Below, piece after piece: positions 33,619 through 41,709 of a DNA stretch of 44,744 bases (the stretch's first letter is position 1; each line of letters starts with the position of its first letter). Origin of the DNA: Lachnospiraceae bacterium (lineage in GTDB: Bacteria; Bacillota; Clostridia; Lachnospirales; Lachnospiraceae). Where the stretch lies: assembly GCA_014804365.1 (NCBI GenBank), contig JAAUZX010000077.1, forward strand, positions 1 to 44,744, in the 5' to 3' direction. A model generated the notes under the pieces. That model did not search any database. It saw only the letters and a program-made list of their open reading frames with translations, and was not told the origin of the DNA. Both the position numbers and the translations under genes were made by a program.

Positions 33619-33655
33619 ATATCATGTAAATCTTTACCCCCTCCGCCCTCTGTCT

Positions 33656-34297
33656 CTAAAACTCCATCCGCTCTACAATATCCGCCCACGCTTCCTCATC
33701 GATCTCTTCATCGCGGAATAGCTTCTTCTTATCCTCATCCGTGATCTTGCGGATCACTTTGCACGGATTGCCCGCCGCTATGCACCAGTCAGGAATATCC
33801 TTAGTCACCACGCTGCCTGCGCCGATCACCACGTTATCTCCGATGTGCACGCCGGGACAGACTACCGTGTTGCCGCCCAGCCACACATTGTCGCCGATGG
33901 TCACCTCTTTGCCGTACTCATAGGCGGAATTACGGCTCACCGGATGAACCGGATGCCCCGCCGTATAGATCGCCACGTTAGGCGCCATCTGGCAGTTGTC
34001 ACCGATCCTGATCTTCGCCACATCCAGCAGAGTGCAGTTATAGTTTGCGAAAAAGTTCTTTCCCACCTCGATATGCTTCCCATAATCGCAATAAAACGGC
34101 GGATTTACGAAAGCATCCTCGGATTTTCCGAAAAGCTCCATCACAGTCTCCCGTATCCCCGCAAAATCAGAGCGATCCATGAAATTTAATTTCTGCAGAA
34201 TTTTCCTGCATACCAACTGCTCTTCAAAAATACTGTCATCTGAAATATACGCCATTTCCGCGTCTCTACGCTGTAAGTTTGTCATCTTTGGTTTCAT
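33656..34297 (-). CDS. Sugar O-acetyltransferase (maltose/galactoside acetyltransferase family)
   Basis: A 213-residue left-handed beta-helix acyltransferase. The N-terminal Mac domain (about 10-60; RRDAEMAYISDD) precedes hexapeptide repeats (about 65-190), with the catalytic His region in NVAIYTAGHPVHP and the acetyl-CoA binding turns IGDNVWLGGNTVVCPGVHIG and VIGAGSVVTKDIP. It transfers acetyl from acetyl-CoA to a sugar hydroxyl, commonly as detoxification of unmetabolised sugars. ATG at 34297 is used; ATG at 34285 (MTNLQRRD) is also possible and matches the family start well. It stands between the DUF4143 ATPase gene and a stretch of gene remnants. Confidence 0.9.
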   Translation of the reverse strand: MKPKMTNLQRRDAEMAYISDDSIFEEQLVCRKILQKLNFMDRSDFAGIRETVMELFGKSEDAFVNPPFYCDYGKHIEVGKNFFANYNCTLLDVAKIRIGDNCQMAPNVAIYTAGHPVHPVSRNSAYEYGKEVTIGDNVWLGGNTVVCPGVHIGDNVVIGAGSVVTKDIPDWCIAAGNPCKVIRKITDEDKKKLFRDEEIDEEAWADIVERMEF

Positions 34298-34334
34298 TCC
34301 GCTTCACTCCGTTTTTTATTTTTTATCATCATAT

Positions 34335-34366
34335 CACCGCAATGCACTTAAATCAATGCAATAAAC
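34335..34366 (-). pseudogene. Scar resembling the 3' end of the DUF4143 ATPase gene
   Basis: These 32 bases match 32134-32165 at 27 positions. The minus strand reads YCIDLSALR-stop, compared with YSIDLSVLQ-stop in the intact gene. It lies 37 bases upstream of the acetyltransferase start codon. No further homology was seen upstream because the 26-bp palindrome begins 25 bases later. Confidence 0.5.
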
Positions 34367-34390
34367 GGATTGATAAATTCATTTAAAAAG

Positions 34391-34448
34391 AATATAAAAA
34401 AAACAAATGGATTTAATTATATTTAAATCCATTTGTTTTTTTTATATT
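34391..34448. terminator. Perfect 26-bp inverted repeat, terminator-like on both strands
   Basis: Arms at 34391-34416 and 34423-34448 are fully complementary with a 6-base loop. The core ACAAATGGATTTAA is flanked by A-runs and T-runs, so each strand shows a stem followed by U residues. No intact gene ends into it from either side now; it probably served the gene whose scar lies at 34335-34366, or the fragment on the right. Confidence 0.75.
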
Positions 34449-34490
34449 TTAATTAAATATATTTAATCCCGACGAGCTGAAAGGCGATAA

Positions 34491-34709
34491 AGTGAAGTCG
34501 ATTTCATCGCGCAAAAAGGCAGCGAGAAATTCTATTTACAGGCTGCCTATCTTCTGGATAATGAAAATACCGTGGAACGGGAATTCGGCGCCTATCGGAC
34601 AATTGAAGATAACTATCCGAAATACGTTATCTCCACAGACAGAATTCCTATGTCAAGAGACGGCATCATTCATATGAATCTGAGCGAATGGCTGTTAAAA
34701 GGGCCGTGA
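34491..34709 (+). pseudogene. C-terminal fragment of a second AAA-type ATPase
   Basis: The frame from 34491 to TGA at 34707-34709 encodes about 72 residues ending in a typical tail of the AAA_14/DUF4143 ATPase group: SEVDFIAQKGSEKFYLQAAY, then a TVEREFGAYRTIEDNYPKYV region and SEWLLKGP. The part EVDFIAQKG is the nuclease-like core seen in these proteins. An in-frame TAA at 34488 and the upstream palindrome cut off everything earlier; a GDK that would fit the protein lies in another frame. It is a remnant on the plus strand, opposite to the intact ATPase, and from a different subgroup. Confidence 0.7.
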
Positions 34710-34745
34710 AAAGTGGAGTTGCAATCACTCCATTTTTCACAGCCC
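34697..34745 (-). terminator. Terminator of the multiple-sugar importer operon
   Basis: GTGAAAAGTGGAGT (34706-34719) pairs with ACTCCATTTTTCAC (34727-34740) with one G-U pair, extended by GGGC/GCCC. On the minus strand four T residues follow. It lies 20 bases after the permease stop codon. Confidence 0.85.
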
Positions 34746-34764
34746 ACGCTCAATCTAATTCATT

Positions 34765-35955
34765 TTATTTCCCGCTCTTACGATGAGAAACTACGTCAAA
34801 GATAACTGCAACCAAAAGCACACCGCCTTTTACAATATACTGCCATGAGTCACCGATACCCATGATCGACATGCCCATGTTGATAACGCCCAGTAAGAGT
34901 GCGCCAATAATAACACCCGGTATCGTACCGCTACCACCGTAAGCCGAAGCGCCTCCAATGAAACAGGAACCAATGGCATCCATCTCAAAAGATGTACCCG
35001 TAGAACCATTGACAGATCCTACACGCGCCAGACACAACAGACCGCACAGGCCGGCAAGCAGACCCATATTGGCATAAGCAATGAAATATACTTTGTTCGT
35101 ATTAATACCCGAAAGCTGAGTTGCCTTCTCATTACCTCCCACTGCATAGAAATAACGTCCGAACGCGGTCTTGGAGGTGATAAAATGATAGATCAGACAG
35201 ATTACTACCACCCATACGAGCATAACGGAAATTCCCTTATACTGTGTGAGCAGATAACAGTAAAATAACAGTACAACAGATATCACTGCAGCGCGTCCGA
35301 AATCACCTATTGCACTGTTTTGACGATAGCCTTTCTTAGCCTTATTGGCACGGGAGGAGATCGTGCTATAGACAATAAACGCAACTGCCAGCACACCAAT
35401 CACCAACGGAGACCAGATGTGTGCATCCGTATCAAGTCCCGGAATCTTAATATATGCGGTGAATATATTTAAGAAGGTCTGATCCTGAACTGCTACGGTC
35501 TTACTGTCAAGTATCAAACGACCAATGCCGCGGAAGATAAACATACCGCCTAACGTGGTGATAAAAGGCGGGATTCTCACATAACCGATCCAATATCCCT
35601 GCCAAACACCGGCTGCCAGACCAATCAAAATACATAACGGGATAGTCACAAAAACACTGACACCGTGGTTGGTGAGCAAAACTGCCGCCATTCCGCCTAC
35701 CATGCAGATCACGGAGCCTACTGAAAGGTCGATATTACCACCGGTTAGGATACACAATAACATACCGCACGCCATAACCAGCACGTAACCATTCTGGAGA
35801 AGCAGGTTAGACATATTCTGCGCATATAACAAACGTCCGCCTGTTAAGAAATAAAACAATATAAATACGATTACAAGGGCAATTACCATACTGTTCTTAG
35901 TCAAAAAAGAACCTAAATTAAACTGGCTGCCCGTATTTTCTTTTTTTGTTGACAT
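34765..35955 (-). CDS. Multiple-monosaccharide ABC importer permease (GguB/MmsB-like)
   Basis: A 396-residue BPD_transp_2 permease with about ten to eleven helices. Marks: MACGMLLCILTGGNIDLSVG (about 62-81), FITTLGGMFIFRGIGR, the coupling segment FYAVGGNEKATQLSGINTNKV, and GGASAYGGSGTIPGVIIGA. The extra loop with charged residues around 200-220 is typical of the GguB/XylH branch. It forms the membrane channel for monosaccharides with the ATPase and binding protein upstream. ATG at 35955 has AAAGGAGTGTTGTAATC upstream. It is last in the operon, 21 bases after the ATPase gene. Confidence 0.93.
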   Translation of the reverse strand: MSTKKENTGSQFNLGSFLTKNSMVIALVIVFILFYFLTGGRLLYAQNMSNLLLQNGYVLVMACGMLLCILTGGNIDLSVGSVICMVGGMAAVLLTNHGVSVFVTIPLCILIGLAAGVWQGYWIGYVRIPPFITTLGGMFIFRGIGRLILDSKTVAVQDQTFLNIFTAYIKIPGLDTDAHIWSPLVIGVLAVAFIVYSTISSRANKAKKGYRQNSAIGDFGRAAVISVVLLFYCYLLTQYKGISVMLVWVVVICLIYHFITSKTAFGRYFYAVGGNEKATQLSGINTNKVYFIAYANMGLLAGLCGLLCLARVGSVNGSTGTSFEMDAIGSCFIGGASAYGGSGTIPGVIIGALLLGVINMGMSIMGIGDSWQYIVKGGVLLVAVIFDVVSHRKSGK

Positions 35956-35976
35956 GATTACAACACTCCTTTCGCT

Positions 35977-37512
35977 TTAAGCTGTGGCACTGATAATGTA
36001 ACTCATGATCTTCTCCTGCGTAGCCTCTTTTGCATCCAGTTCTCCACGAAGTTCTCCTTCGTTCATAACATAGATGCGGTCACACATGCCGATGAGTTCC
36101 GGCATCTCTGAAGAGATCATAATAACCGATTTGCCGTCTTCCACCATCTGATTGATCAGACAGTAAATATCATACTTGGCTCCTACATCAATACCACGGG
36201 TCGGCTCATCCAGAATCAGAACATCCGGCTCCGTAAACATCCATTTTCCAAGCAGAGCCTTCTGCTGGTTACCACCAGATAAATTACCTATTTGCTGCTC
36301 GATAGACGGTGTCTTCGTTCCCATAGCTTCTGTCATTTCTTCCGCTACGTTCTTCTCACCCGTCGTATCAATGACTCCCTTAGAGCATACCTTATCCAAA
36401 CGCGCAAGCGTCGTATTAAAACGAATGGATTCCCCAAGAATTAACCCATTAACTTTTCTGTCTTCCGTAACATAAGCAATTTTATGGTAAATTGCCTGTT
36501 CGGGATTTTTTAGATCAACTTTCTCTCCGTTCAGATACAATTCTCCACTGATATTCGTACCATAACTCTTACCAAAAATCGACATTGCAAGCTCTGTACG
36601 TCCAGCGCCCTGAAGTCCTGAAAAACCTATGACTTCACCTTTATGTACCTTGAATGAAATATTCTTGTCTACTACCTTCTCATGATAAAGCGGATGATGA
36701 ACCGTCCAGTTCTTTACTTCCAGCCCAACCTCATCTCTCACTTTATGTTCACGAGTCGGATAACGGTCGTCCATCGGACGCCCAACCATACCTTTGATTA
36801 TCCTATCCTCACTAAACTCGTCTACACCTTTGACCAGAGTTTCAATCGTGGAACCATCACGGATGATCGTTGCTTTATCCGCACAGTAAATGATCTCGTT
36901 CAATTTATGTGTAATAATGATCGATGTCAATCCGTTTTTCTTAAATTCAATCAAAAGATCCAGAAGCATTCTCGCATCCTCATCATTCAGCGAAGAAGTC
37001 GGCTCATCCAGAATAAGCAGTTTCACATTCTTTGAGAATGCCTTTGCAATTTCCACAAGCTGCTGCTTACCTGTCCCGATATCTTTGATCAGAGTCTGGG
37101 CAGATTCATTTAATCCGACCTGCCGCATATGTTTTTCAGCCTCATTGTAAGTAAGATCCCAATCAATATACCCTAATTTATTCTTTTTCTCATTCCCCAA
37201 GAACATATTCTCACCAATGGTAAGAAGCGGAATCAATGCCAGTTCCTGATGGATAATAACAATTCCCTTTTCCTCGCTGTCCTTTAAAGTTTTAAACTGG
37301 CAAAGTTGTCCGTTATAATATATTTCGCCCGAATAACTTCCCACAGGATATGTACCGGACAATACATTCATCAGTGTGGATTTTCCCGCACCGTTCTCAC
37401 CGATCAGTGCATGGATTTCTCCGCGTTCAACCACCAAATTTACATTATCCAGTGCTTTTACTCCCGGAAATTCCTTGGTAATGGATTTCATTTCCAATAT
37501 CGTATCACCCAA
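35977..37512 (-). CDS. Multiple-monosaccharide ABC importer ATPase (GguA/MmsA-like)
   Basis: A 511-residue tandem ABC ATPase. Domain 1: Walker A GENGAGKS (38-45), signature region IGTGKQQ, Walker B LILDEPTSSLN. Domain 2: the degenerate loop GLQGAGR, signature LSGGNQQ and Walker B LILDEPTRGIDVG. It powers sugar uptake with the downstream permease. ATG at 37512, with GAGGAGGAAATC upstream. It is separated from the binding-protein gene by 92 bases that hold a strong hairpin. The layout and sequence resemble the ChvE-GguA-GguB system for several aldoses (glucose, galactose, xylose, arabinose); the precise sugar is not readable. Confidence 0.94.
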   Translation of the reverse strand: MGDTILEMKSITKEFPGVKALDNVNLVVERGEIHALIGENGAGKSTLMNVLSGTYPVGSYSGEIYYNGQLCQFKTLKDSEEKGIVIIHQELALIPLLTIGENMFLGNEKKNKLGYIDWDLTYNEAEKHMRQVGLNESAQTLIKDIGTGKQQLVEIAKAFSKNVKLLILDEPTSSLNDEDARMLLDLLIEFKKNGLTSIIITHKLNEIIYCADKATIIRDGSTIETLVKGVDEFSEDRIIKGMVGRPMDDRYPTREHKVRDEVGLEVKNWTVHHPLYHEKVVDKNISFKVHKGEVIGFSGLQGAGRTELAMSIFGKSYGTNISGELYLNGEKVDLKNPEQAIYHKIAYVTEDRKVNGLILGESIRFNTTLARLDKVCSKGVIDTTGEKNVAEEMTEAMGTKTPSIEQQIGNLSGGNQQKALLGKWMFTEPDVLILDEPTRGIDVGAKYDIYCLINQMVEDGKSVIMISSEMPELIGMCDRIYVMNEGELRGELDAKEATQEKIMSYIISATA

Positions 37513-37532
37513 AAGATTTCCTCCTCTCCCTC

Positions 37533-37587
37533 TTATGAACTGAAAAAGAAGGGCGGGACAGGTGCCCGCCCCCTTTCAGGTTCATAA
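37533..37587 (-). terminator. Terminator-like hairpin between sugar-binding and ATPase genes
   Basis: The core stem GGGCGGG/CCCGCCC (37551-37557 with 37565-37571) is followed on the minus strand by TTCTTTTT. Outer arms TTATGAAC and TTCATAA, with TGAAA/TTTCA, extend the fold to 37533-37587. It begins 18 bases after the binding-protein stop codon. It can act as partial terminator and 3' protector for the binding-protein mRNA. Confidence 0.8.
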
Positions 37588-37604
37588 CATGATCTTTTAT
37601 CTTA

Positions 37605-38837
37605 TTAATTTGCAGACAGATATCCGTCATCGCCCATTGTATACAGACCGGTGTCAACCAGCTCCTGCAGATTATCCTTAGTAATAACATTCGGTACAAG
37701 CAGGAATGAAGGACATTTATTTCCCGGAGTAGTCTCATAGGACTCTGTATCATATGCGCAGTCGATACCGAAGGACGGAATCAGAGATGCGTCGATCGTA
37801 TCACCGGCAAGAATTGCCTTTGCAAGTCCTAATGTAACGATAGACTCGTTACTTACATTCTTATATACAGTCATTGTCTGAACGCCGTCAACAATATTCT
37901 TTAAGTTTGCTTCATCACCATCCTGACCCGTGATCAATATAGAATTGGAACCTGCATAGTCAGAAGTAATAGCCTGTGCAACACCTAAAGCAGTAGAGTC
38001 ATTAGAACAAACCCATACATCAAGCTGTGTTCCGTCTGCATAGTAAGAAGAAAGAATATTCTGTGCTCTTTCAAGAGCTGTATCGGTAGCCCATTGCTCA
38101 GTAGCAACCGTATCAAAATCAGTCTGTCCGGATACAAAATTCAATGTACCTGCATCAACATACGGCTGCAGTGCATCCATGGCGCCATTGTAGAAGTATC
38201 CCGCATTGTTGTCCGCCGGATCTCCTGCCGTAAACTCTATGTTGTATACTGTGTCGCCTGCATTGGCAAGATCAAGCGTATCTACAACAAACTGTCCCTG
38301 TAACTGACCAACTGTGTAATTATCAAATGATACATAGTAGGAAGCCGCATCGTTCAGAATCAAACGGTCATAAGAAATAACCGGAATATTTGCTTCTGCA
38401 GCTTCATTCAAAACAGTATTCAAAGCTCCGCCATCGATAGCTGCAATAATCAATAAGTCTACATTTTCAGCCAGCATATTCTGGATATCATTTACCTGCT
38501 GTTCTGCCTTGTTGTCGGAGAAGGTAAGAATCGTCTCAAAACCTGCTGCCTTGAACTGCTCATCAAGATAAGCGCCGTCACGATTCCAGCGCTCCAAAGA
38601 CTGAGTCGGCATTGAAATACCGATCTTTCCGCCTACGGACGCCGTATCAGTCGGTGCCTCTGCTTCGGCGTCCTCTGCCGGTGCAGCAGCATCACTATTG
38701 TCTGCCGGTGCCTCCGTCTGCGCATCTGACGCACTGTCTGCTGTTGTTGTCGCAGCGCCGCCGTCAGAACCACATCCGACTAATAAAGAAGCGACCATTG
38801 CAACACTAAGTAAAGTGCCAAGTAATTTTCTTTTCAT
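37605..38837 (-). CDS. ChvE-like multiple-monosaccharide-binding lipoprotein
   Basis: A 410-residue exported lipoprotein: lipobox LVGC (Cys22), an acidic A/T/D/E-rich linker (about 23-68), then a periplasmic-binding-protein type I domain. Family marks are GISMPTQSLERWNRDGAYL, NDIQNMLAENVDLLIIAAIDG, VISYDRLI, and YYVSFDNYTVGQLQG, matching the ChvE/XylF branch. It captures monosaccharides for the importer encoded downstream. ATG at 38837, with GAAAGGAGGATTTATAAAG upstream. The gene starts about 220 bases after the terminator of the sensing cassette and has its own promoter region with 10-bp-spaced AT repeats. Confidence 0.94.
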   Translation of the reverse strand: MKRKLLGTLLSVAMVASLLVGCGSDGGAATTTADSASDAQTEAPADNSDAAAPAEDAEAEAPTDTASVGGKIGISMPTQSLERWNRDGAYLDEQFKAAGFETILTFSDNKAEQQVNDIQNMLAENVDLLIIAAIDGGALNTVLNEAAEANIPVISYDRLILNDAASYYVSFDNYTVGQLQGQFVVDTLDLANAGDTVYNIEFTAGDPADNNAGYFYNGAMDALQPYVDAGTLNFVSGQTDFDTVATEQWATDTALERAQNILSSYYADGTQLDVWVCSNDSTALGVAQAITSDYAGSNSILITGQDGDEANLKNIVDGVQTMTVYKNVSNESIVTLGLAKAILAGDTIDASLIPSFGIDCAYDTESYETTPGNKCPSFLLVPNVITKDNLQELVDTGLYTMGDDGYLSAN

Positions 38838-38930
38838 CTTTATAAATCCTCCCTTTCATTAATTAAGATTCGTTACAGTGAAGATTTCCCTCACCACACT
38901 TTATATTGTGAATATACCACATAACAGACT

Positions 38931-38960
38931 GGATATTTTTGTTATATTCTGTATATTTTT
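38931..38960 (-). promoter_or_regulatory. Three 10-bp AT repeats upstream of the sugar-importer operon
   Basis: Three consecutive decamers of the form G-x-(A/T)ATATT(T/C)(T/C)T begin at 38931, 38941 and 38951. They lie about 95-125 bases upstream of the binding-protein start. The helical-turn spacing suits an AraC-type activator such as the response regulator encoded upstream; AT-rich low complexity is an alternative. Confidence 0.3.
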
Positions 38961-38986
38961 CACCTAACGCTTGTCCTTTATCACAT

Positions 38987-39025
38987 AAAAAAACAGGACA
39001 AAATTGCGATTGCAAATTTGTCCTG
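38987..39025 (-). terminator. Intrinsic terminator of the sugar-sensing cassette
   Basis: CAGGACAAA (38994-39002) pairs with TTTGTCCTG (39017-39025), with an inner TTGC/GCAA stem. On the minus strand seven T residues follow directly. It starts 36 bases after the lipoprotein stop codon, so the cassette and the importer are separate transcription units. Confidence 0.93.
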
Positions 39026-39060
39026 CACAAAAAAATCCTATGCTATTGATTCATACCGCA

Positions 39061-40104
39061 TTATGGCATCTCATCCGGTACATTCAGATAAACATCCTCT
39101 TTCAAATGAAACCCGCTGTTGATGATCACATCATTGATATTCTCTTTCGTCACGCTGATCGGCTCCAACCCGACATAGGGAACCAGATAGCTTCCGTTAT
39201 CCAGCATGGTGACATCGTCACCTGCAATTTCTTCATCCTGAGCCAATGCTACCGCACACTCTGCGGCGCGCTGTGCCAGCCTCTCCACCGGCTTATAGAC
39301 GGTCATAAGTTGTGTACCCTCCACGATTCTCTGACATGCCTCCAAGTCTGCATCCTGCCCCACTACCAGTTTTCTGCCCGCCAGTTGCTTCTCGGCGAGC
39401 ACTGGCACGACCCTGCTGGCAATATCATCGTTACCGCACATAATTGCATCCGCCTTAGCGATCACATCCATATGATCGTATGCATACTCCGCCGCCAGCT
39501 CCGCCAACCAGCCATCCGCATGGAAGGAATCAAGAATCGCGACATTGTTCTCCTGCATGGTTCTTCTAAATTTTCCTTCCACAAGCGATACATTATTATC
39601 TGTGAGCGCTCCTCCCAGCATTAAGACTGAGCCCTCGGCAAGTCCGTTATCGATCAGCGCATCCGCCATCATCCCTCCTACCTTCGTGTTATCAAAAGAG
39701 ATGTACAGGTCTATATCGCTACCCACAATCAGACGGTCATAGGCAATCACTTTTATCCCTTTCTCTTTTGCCTTATTCACAGAAGCATTTAATCCTTCCG
39801 AATCAACGCATATGATCACGATCACATCCATTCCCTTCTCGATGAAGTAATTAATCTGTTTTTTCTGCTCCGCCAGATCCCCGTTAGCATTCTGTACATT
39901 GACCTCCGCCCCCAGCTCTTTGGCCGTCGATACAAACACATCCCGATCCCTCTGCCATCTTTCTATAACAAAGGAGTCGAAACTCATGCCGATCTGTATT
40001 TTCTCTTCTTCCTGTGTCTGCGCCGCACCTTTCTTCTGTTCCCCACCTTTGCAGGCTGTCAAAAGCACTACCAGACACAATATAAAAGCCAGTTTCCTTC
40101 TCAT
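39061..40104 (-). CDS. XylF-like sugar-binding lipoprotein, part of the sensing cassette
   Basis: A 347-residue lipoprotein: short signal peptide with lipobox LTAC (Cys18), then a type I periplasmic-binding domain. It shows IGMSFDSFVIERWQRDRD, a VIAYDRLI segment, DLYISFDNTKVGGMM and GNDDIASRVVP, close to the XylF/ChvE branch. No permease or ATPase gene adjoins it; it follows the response-regulator gene by 15 bases. It could be an extra binding protein for the downstream importer, or a ligand-binding partner of the sensor kinase. The two binding-protein families in this window are related but clearly different in sequence. Confidence 0.9.
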   Translation of the reverse strand: MRRKLAFILCLVVLLTACKGGEQKKGAAQTQEEEKIQIGMSFDSFVIERWQRDRDVFVSTAKELGAEVNVQNANGDLAEQKKQINYFIEKGMDVIVIICVDSEGLNASVNKAKEKGIKVIAYDRLIVGSDIDLYISFDNTKVGGMMADALIDNGLAEGSVLMLGGALTDNNVSLVEGKFRRTMQENNVAILDSFHADGWLAELAAEYAYDHMDVIAKADAIMCGNDDIASRVVPVLAEKQLAGRKLVVGQDADLEACQRIVEGTQLMTVYKPVERLAQRAAECAVALAQDEEIAGDDVTMLDNGSYLVPYVGLEPISVTKENINDVIINSGFHLKEDVYLNVPDEMP

Positions 40105-40119
40105 GTTCTCTTAGATTCC

Positions 40120-41709
40120 TCACACATTCTTGTACTCTGTAGGTGTCACGCCCACATTTTTCTTAAAGGAACGACTAAAATAATTGGGATCGGAATACCC
40201 GCACATAGAACATATCTCCTTCATGGAATACTCCGTTGTATTCAACAGTTCCTTCGCCTTCTCCATGCGTATCCCTGTCAGATATTCAATAAAGTTTTCC
40301 CCGGTTCCTTCCTTAAAGATCTTGCTGAAATAATAGGGACTGATATTTGCCACTCTGGAAACTTCATCCAGAGAAATATCCTTGTTAAAATTATTCTTGA
40401 TATATTCTTTGGACATCTCGATGATACTGTTGGATTTTTCCTCCCGTTTTCCAAGACTATTCCGGCTTGCATCCGTGATTTTTTCCTGAAACCATTTTTT
40501 TAATATGTTTAAATCTTCTGTCTCCATAAGAGTTGGAAGATAATCCTGTCTTGAATGAAAGCTGTAAGTCATACCGCCTTTTTCATAGGCAATATGCTCT
40601 GCCCACAAGGCAAATTCCAGTATCTTCAGACGTATCTCCATAAGGCTGTCCGGATTGTTGTCGGCCATCCAGTCAAAAAAGCTGCCGGCCGTAGCGCGGG
40701 CATGATTGACTTCCCCCTTCTCCACCTCATCAAACAGCCGTTTCTCCAAATGAATCGGATAATCATCTTCATAATCACAACGTATGGGAAGATCGTCCGC
40801 ATGGGCGACACTTCCCGTCGTGATCGTCAGCGCGTTAAGTGCCTCATTATAGGACTCCGCCATTTCCCTAAGTTCCCCTACCCTGCCGATTCCGATACGG
40901 AAACTAATATTTGTTTTCCTGCGCATATGCCGGACAAGTTCTCTCGCTCTCTCTATCAGGTCTATTCTTTCATTATAATCCATTCTGTCTTTTTCGTAGG
41001 GCACTAAGACAGCCAGTTTATTTGACATGACCGTTCCCACGATACAGTCGAAATACTCTTTCACACATTCCCGAACTTCCTGATAATGTTGCTGCATCCT
41101 GACGCTGCTTCCAACCGCGTTGGTCATATGGCTGCCAACCTGTCCGTCCCCGCATACGATAGAGATCATATAGGCATGAGTCGCGCTTAAGCCAAGTATC
41201 GTCTTATAGTTATCGATATCTTCCGCAAAATTCTCCTGAAGCAGAATATCGTAGATCAGGCCGCTCTCGATGATCGGGGCGACGGTCTCCAGCTTCTCTT
41301 TAACCATAAGGTCATTGCTTCTCTTTTCCCGCTCCCTGTCAACCATTTCCATTCCTTTTTTCAGAACAGAGATGAGCTTTGTCCGTTCCATCGGCTTCGT
41401 AATATATTCGATCACCCCTAACTTGATCGCCTCTTTTGCATAATCAAACTTATCATAGGCAGACATGACAATAAAGAGAACACTGCTGTTACTCTTACGA
41501 ATCTCCTTCATCGCCTCTATGCCGTTGATTCCCGGCATCTGTATATCCATAATTGCAATGTCCGGTCGGAATTTCTCAGCCAGTTCGATCACACTTCTAC
41601 CTGTCTTGGCATACTCCACGACACACTCATCGCCAAACTCTTTTCTGATAATAAATTCCAGCGAGTCGATGACGATTCCCTCATCGTCCGCCAGCATGAT
41701 CTTATACAT
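40120..41709 (-). CDS. Two-component response regulator, YesN-like (REC + AraC)
   Basis: A 529-residue regulator. The receiver domain (1-125) has the acidic pocket (D8, D9), the phosphorylation site D55 in IMDIQMPGING, and K in EYITKPME. A long middle region (about 130-420) resembles the sensing/dimerisation part of YesN-type proteins. The C-terminus (about 430-529) carries two AraC helix-turn-helix units: DEVSRVANISPYYFSKIFK and MKEICSMCGYSDPNYFSRSF. The open frame extends 24 codons upstream, but ATG at 41709 with GGGAGGAAGAAG is the proper start; it overlaps the kinase gene by 8 bases. It probably activates the downstream sugar-importer operon. Confidence 0.94.
   Translation of the reverse strand: MYKIMLADDEGIVIDSLEFIIRKEFGDECVVEYAKTGRSVIELAEKFRPDIAIMDIQMPGINGIEAMKEIRKSNSSVLFIVMSAYDKFDYAKEAIKLGVIEYITKPMERTKLISVLKKGMEMVDREREKRSNDLMVKEKLETVAPIIESGLIYDILLQENFAEDIDNYKTILGLSATHAYMISIVCGDGQVGSHMTNAVGSSVRMQQHYQEVRECVKEYFDCIVGTVMSNKLAVLVPYEKDRMDYNERIDLIERARELVRHMRRKTNISFRIGIGRVGELREMAESYNEALNALTITTGSVAHADDLPIRCDYEDDYPIHLEKRLFDEVEKGEVNHARATAGSFFDWMADNNPDSLMEIRLKILEFALWAEHIAYEKGGMTYSFHSRQDYLPTLMETEDLNILKKWFQEKITDASRNSLGKREEKSNSIIEMSKEYIKNNFNKDISLDEVSRVANISPYYFSKIFKEGTGENFIEYLTGIRMEKAKELLNTTEYSMKEICSMCGYSDPNYFSRSFKKNVGVTPTEYKNV

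Noticed and set aside
34461-34677. 61-codon open frame (34492-34677) overlapping the ATPase fragment
   Set aside because: A different frame of the same bases (34491-34709) gives a clear ATPase tail, so this frame is a shadow.
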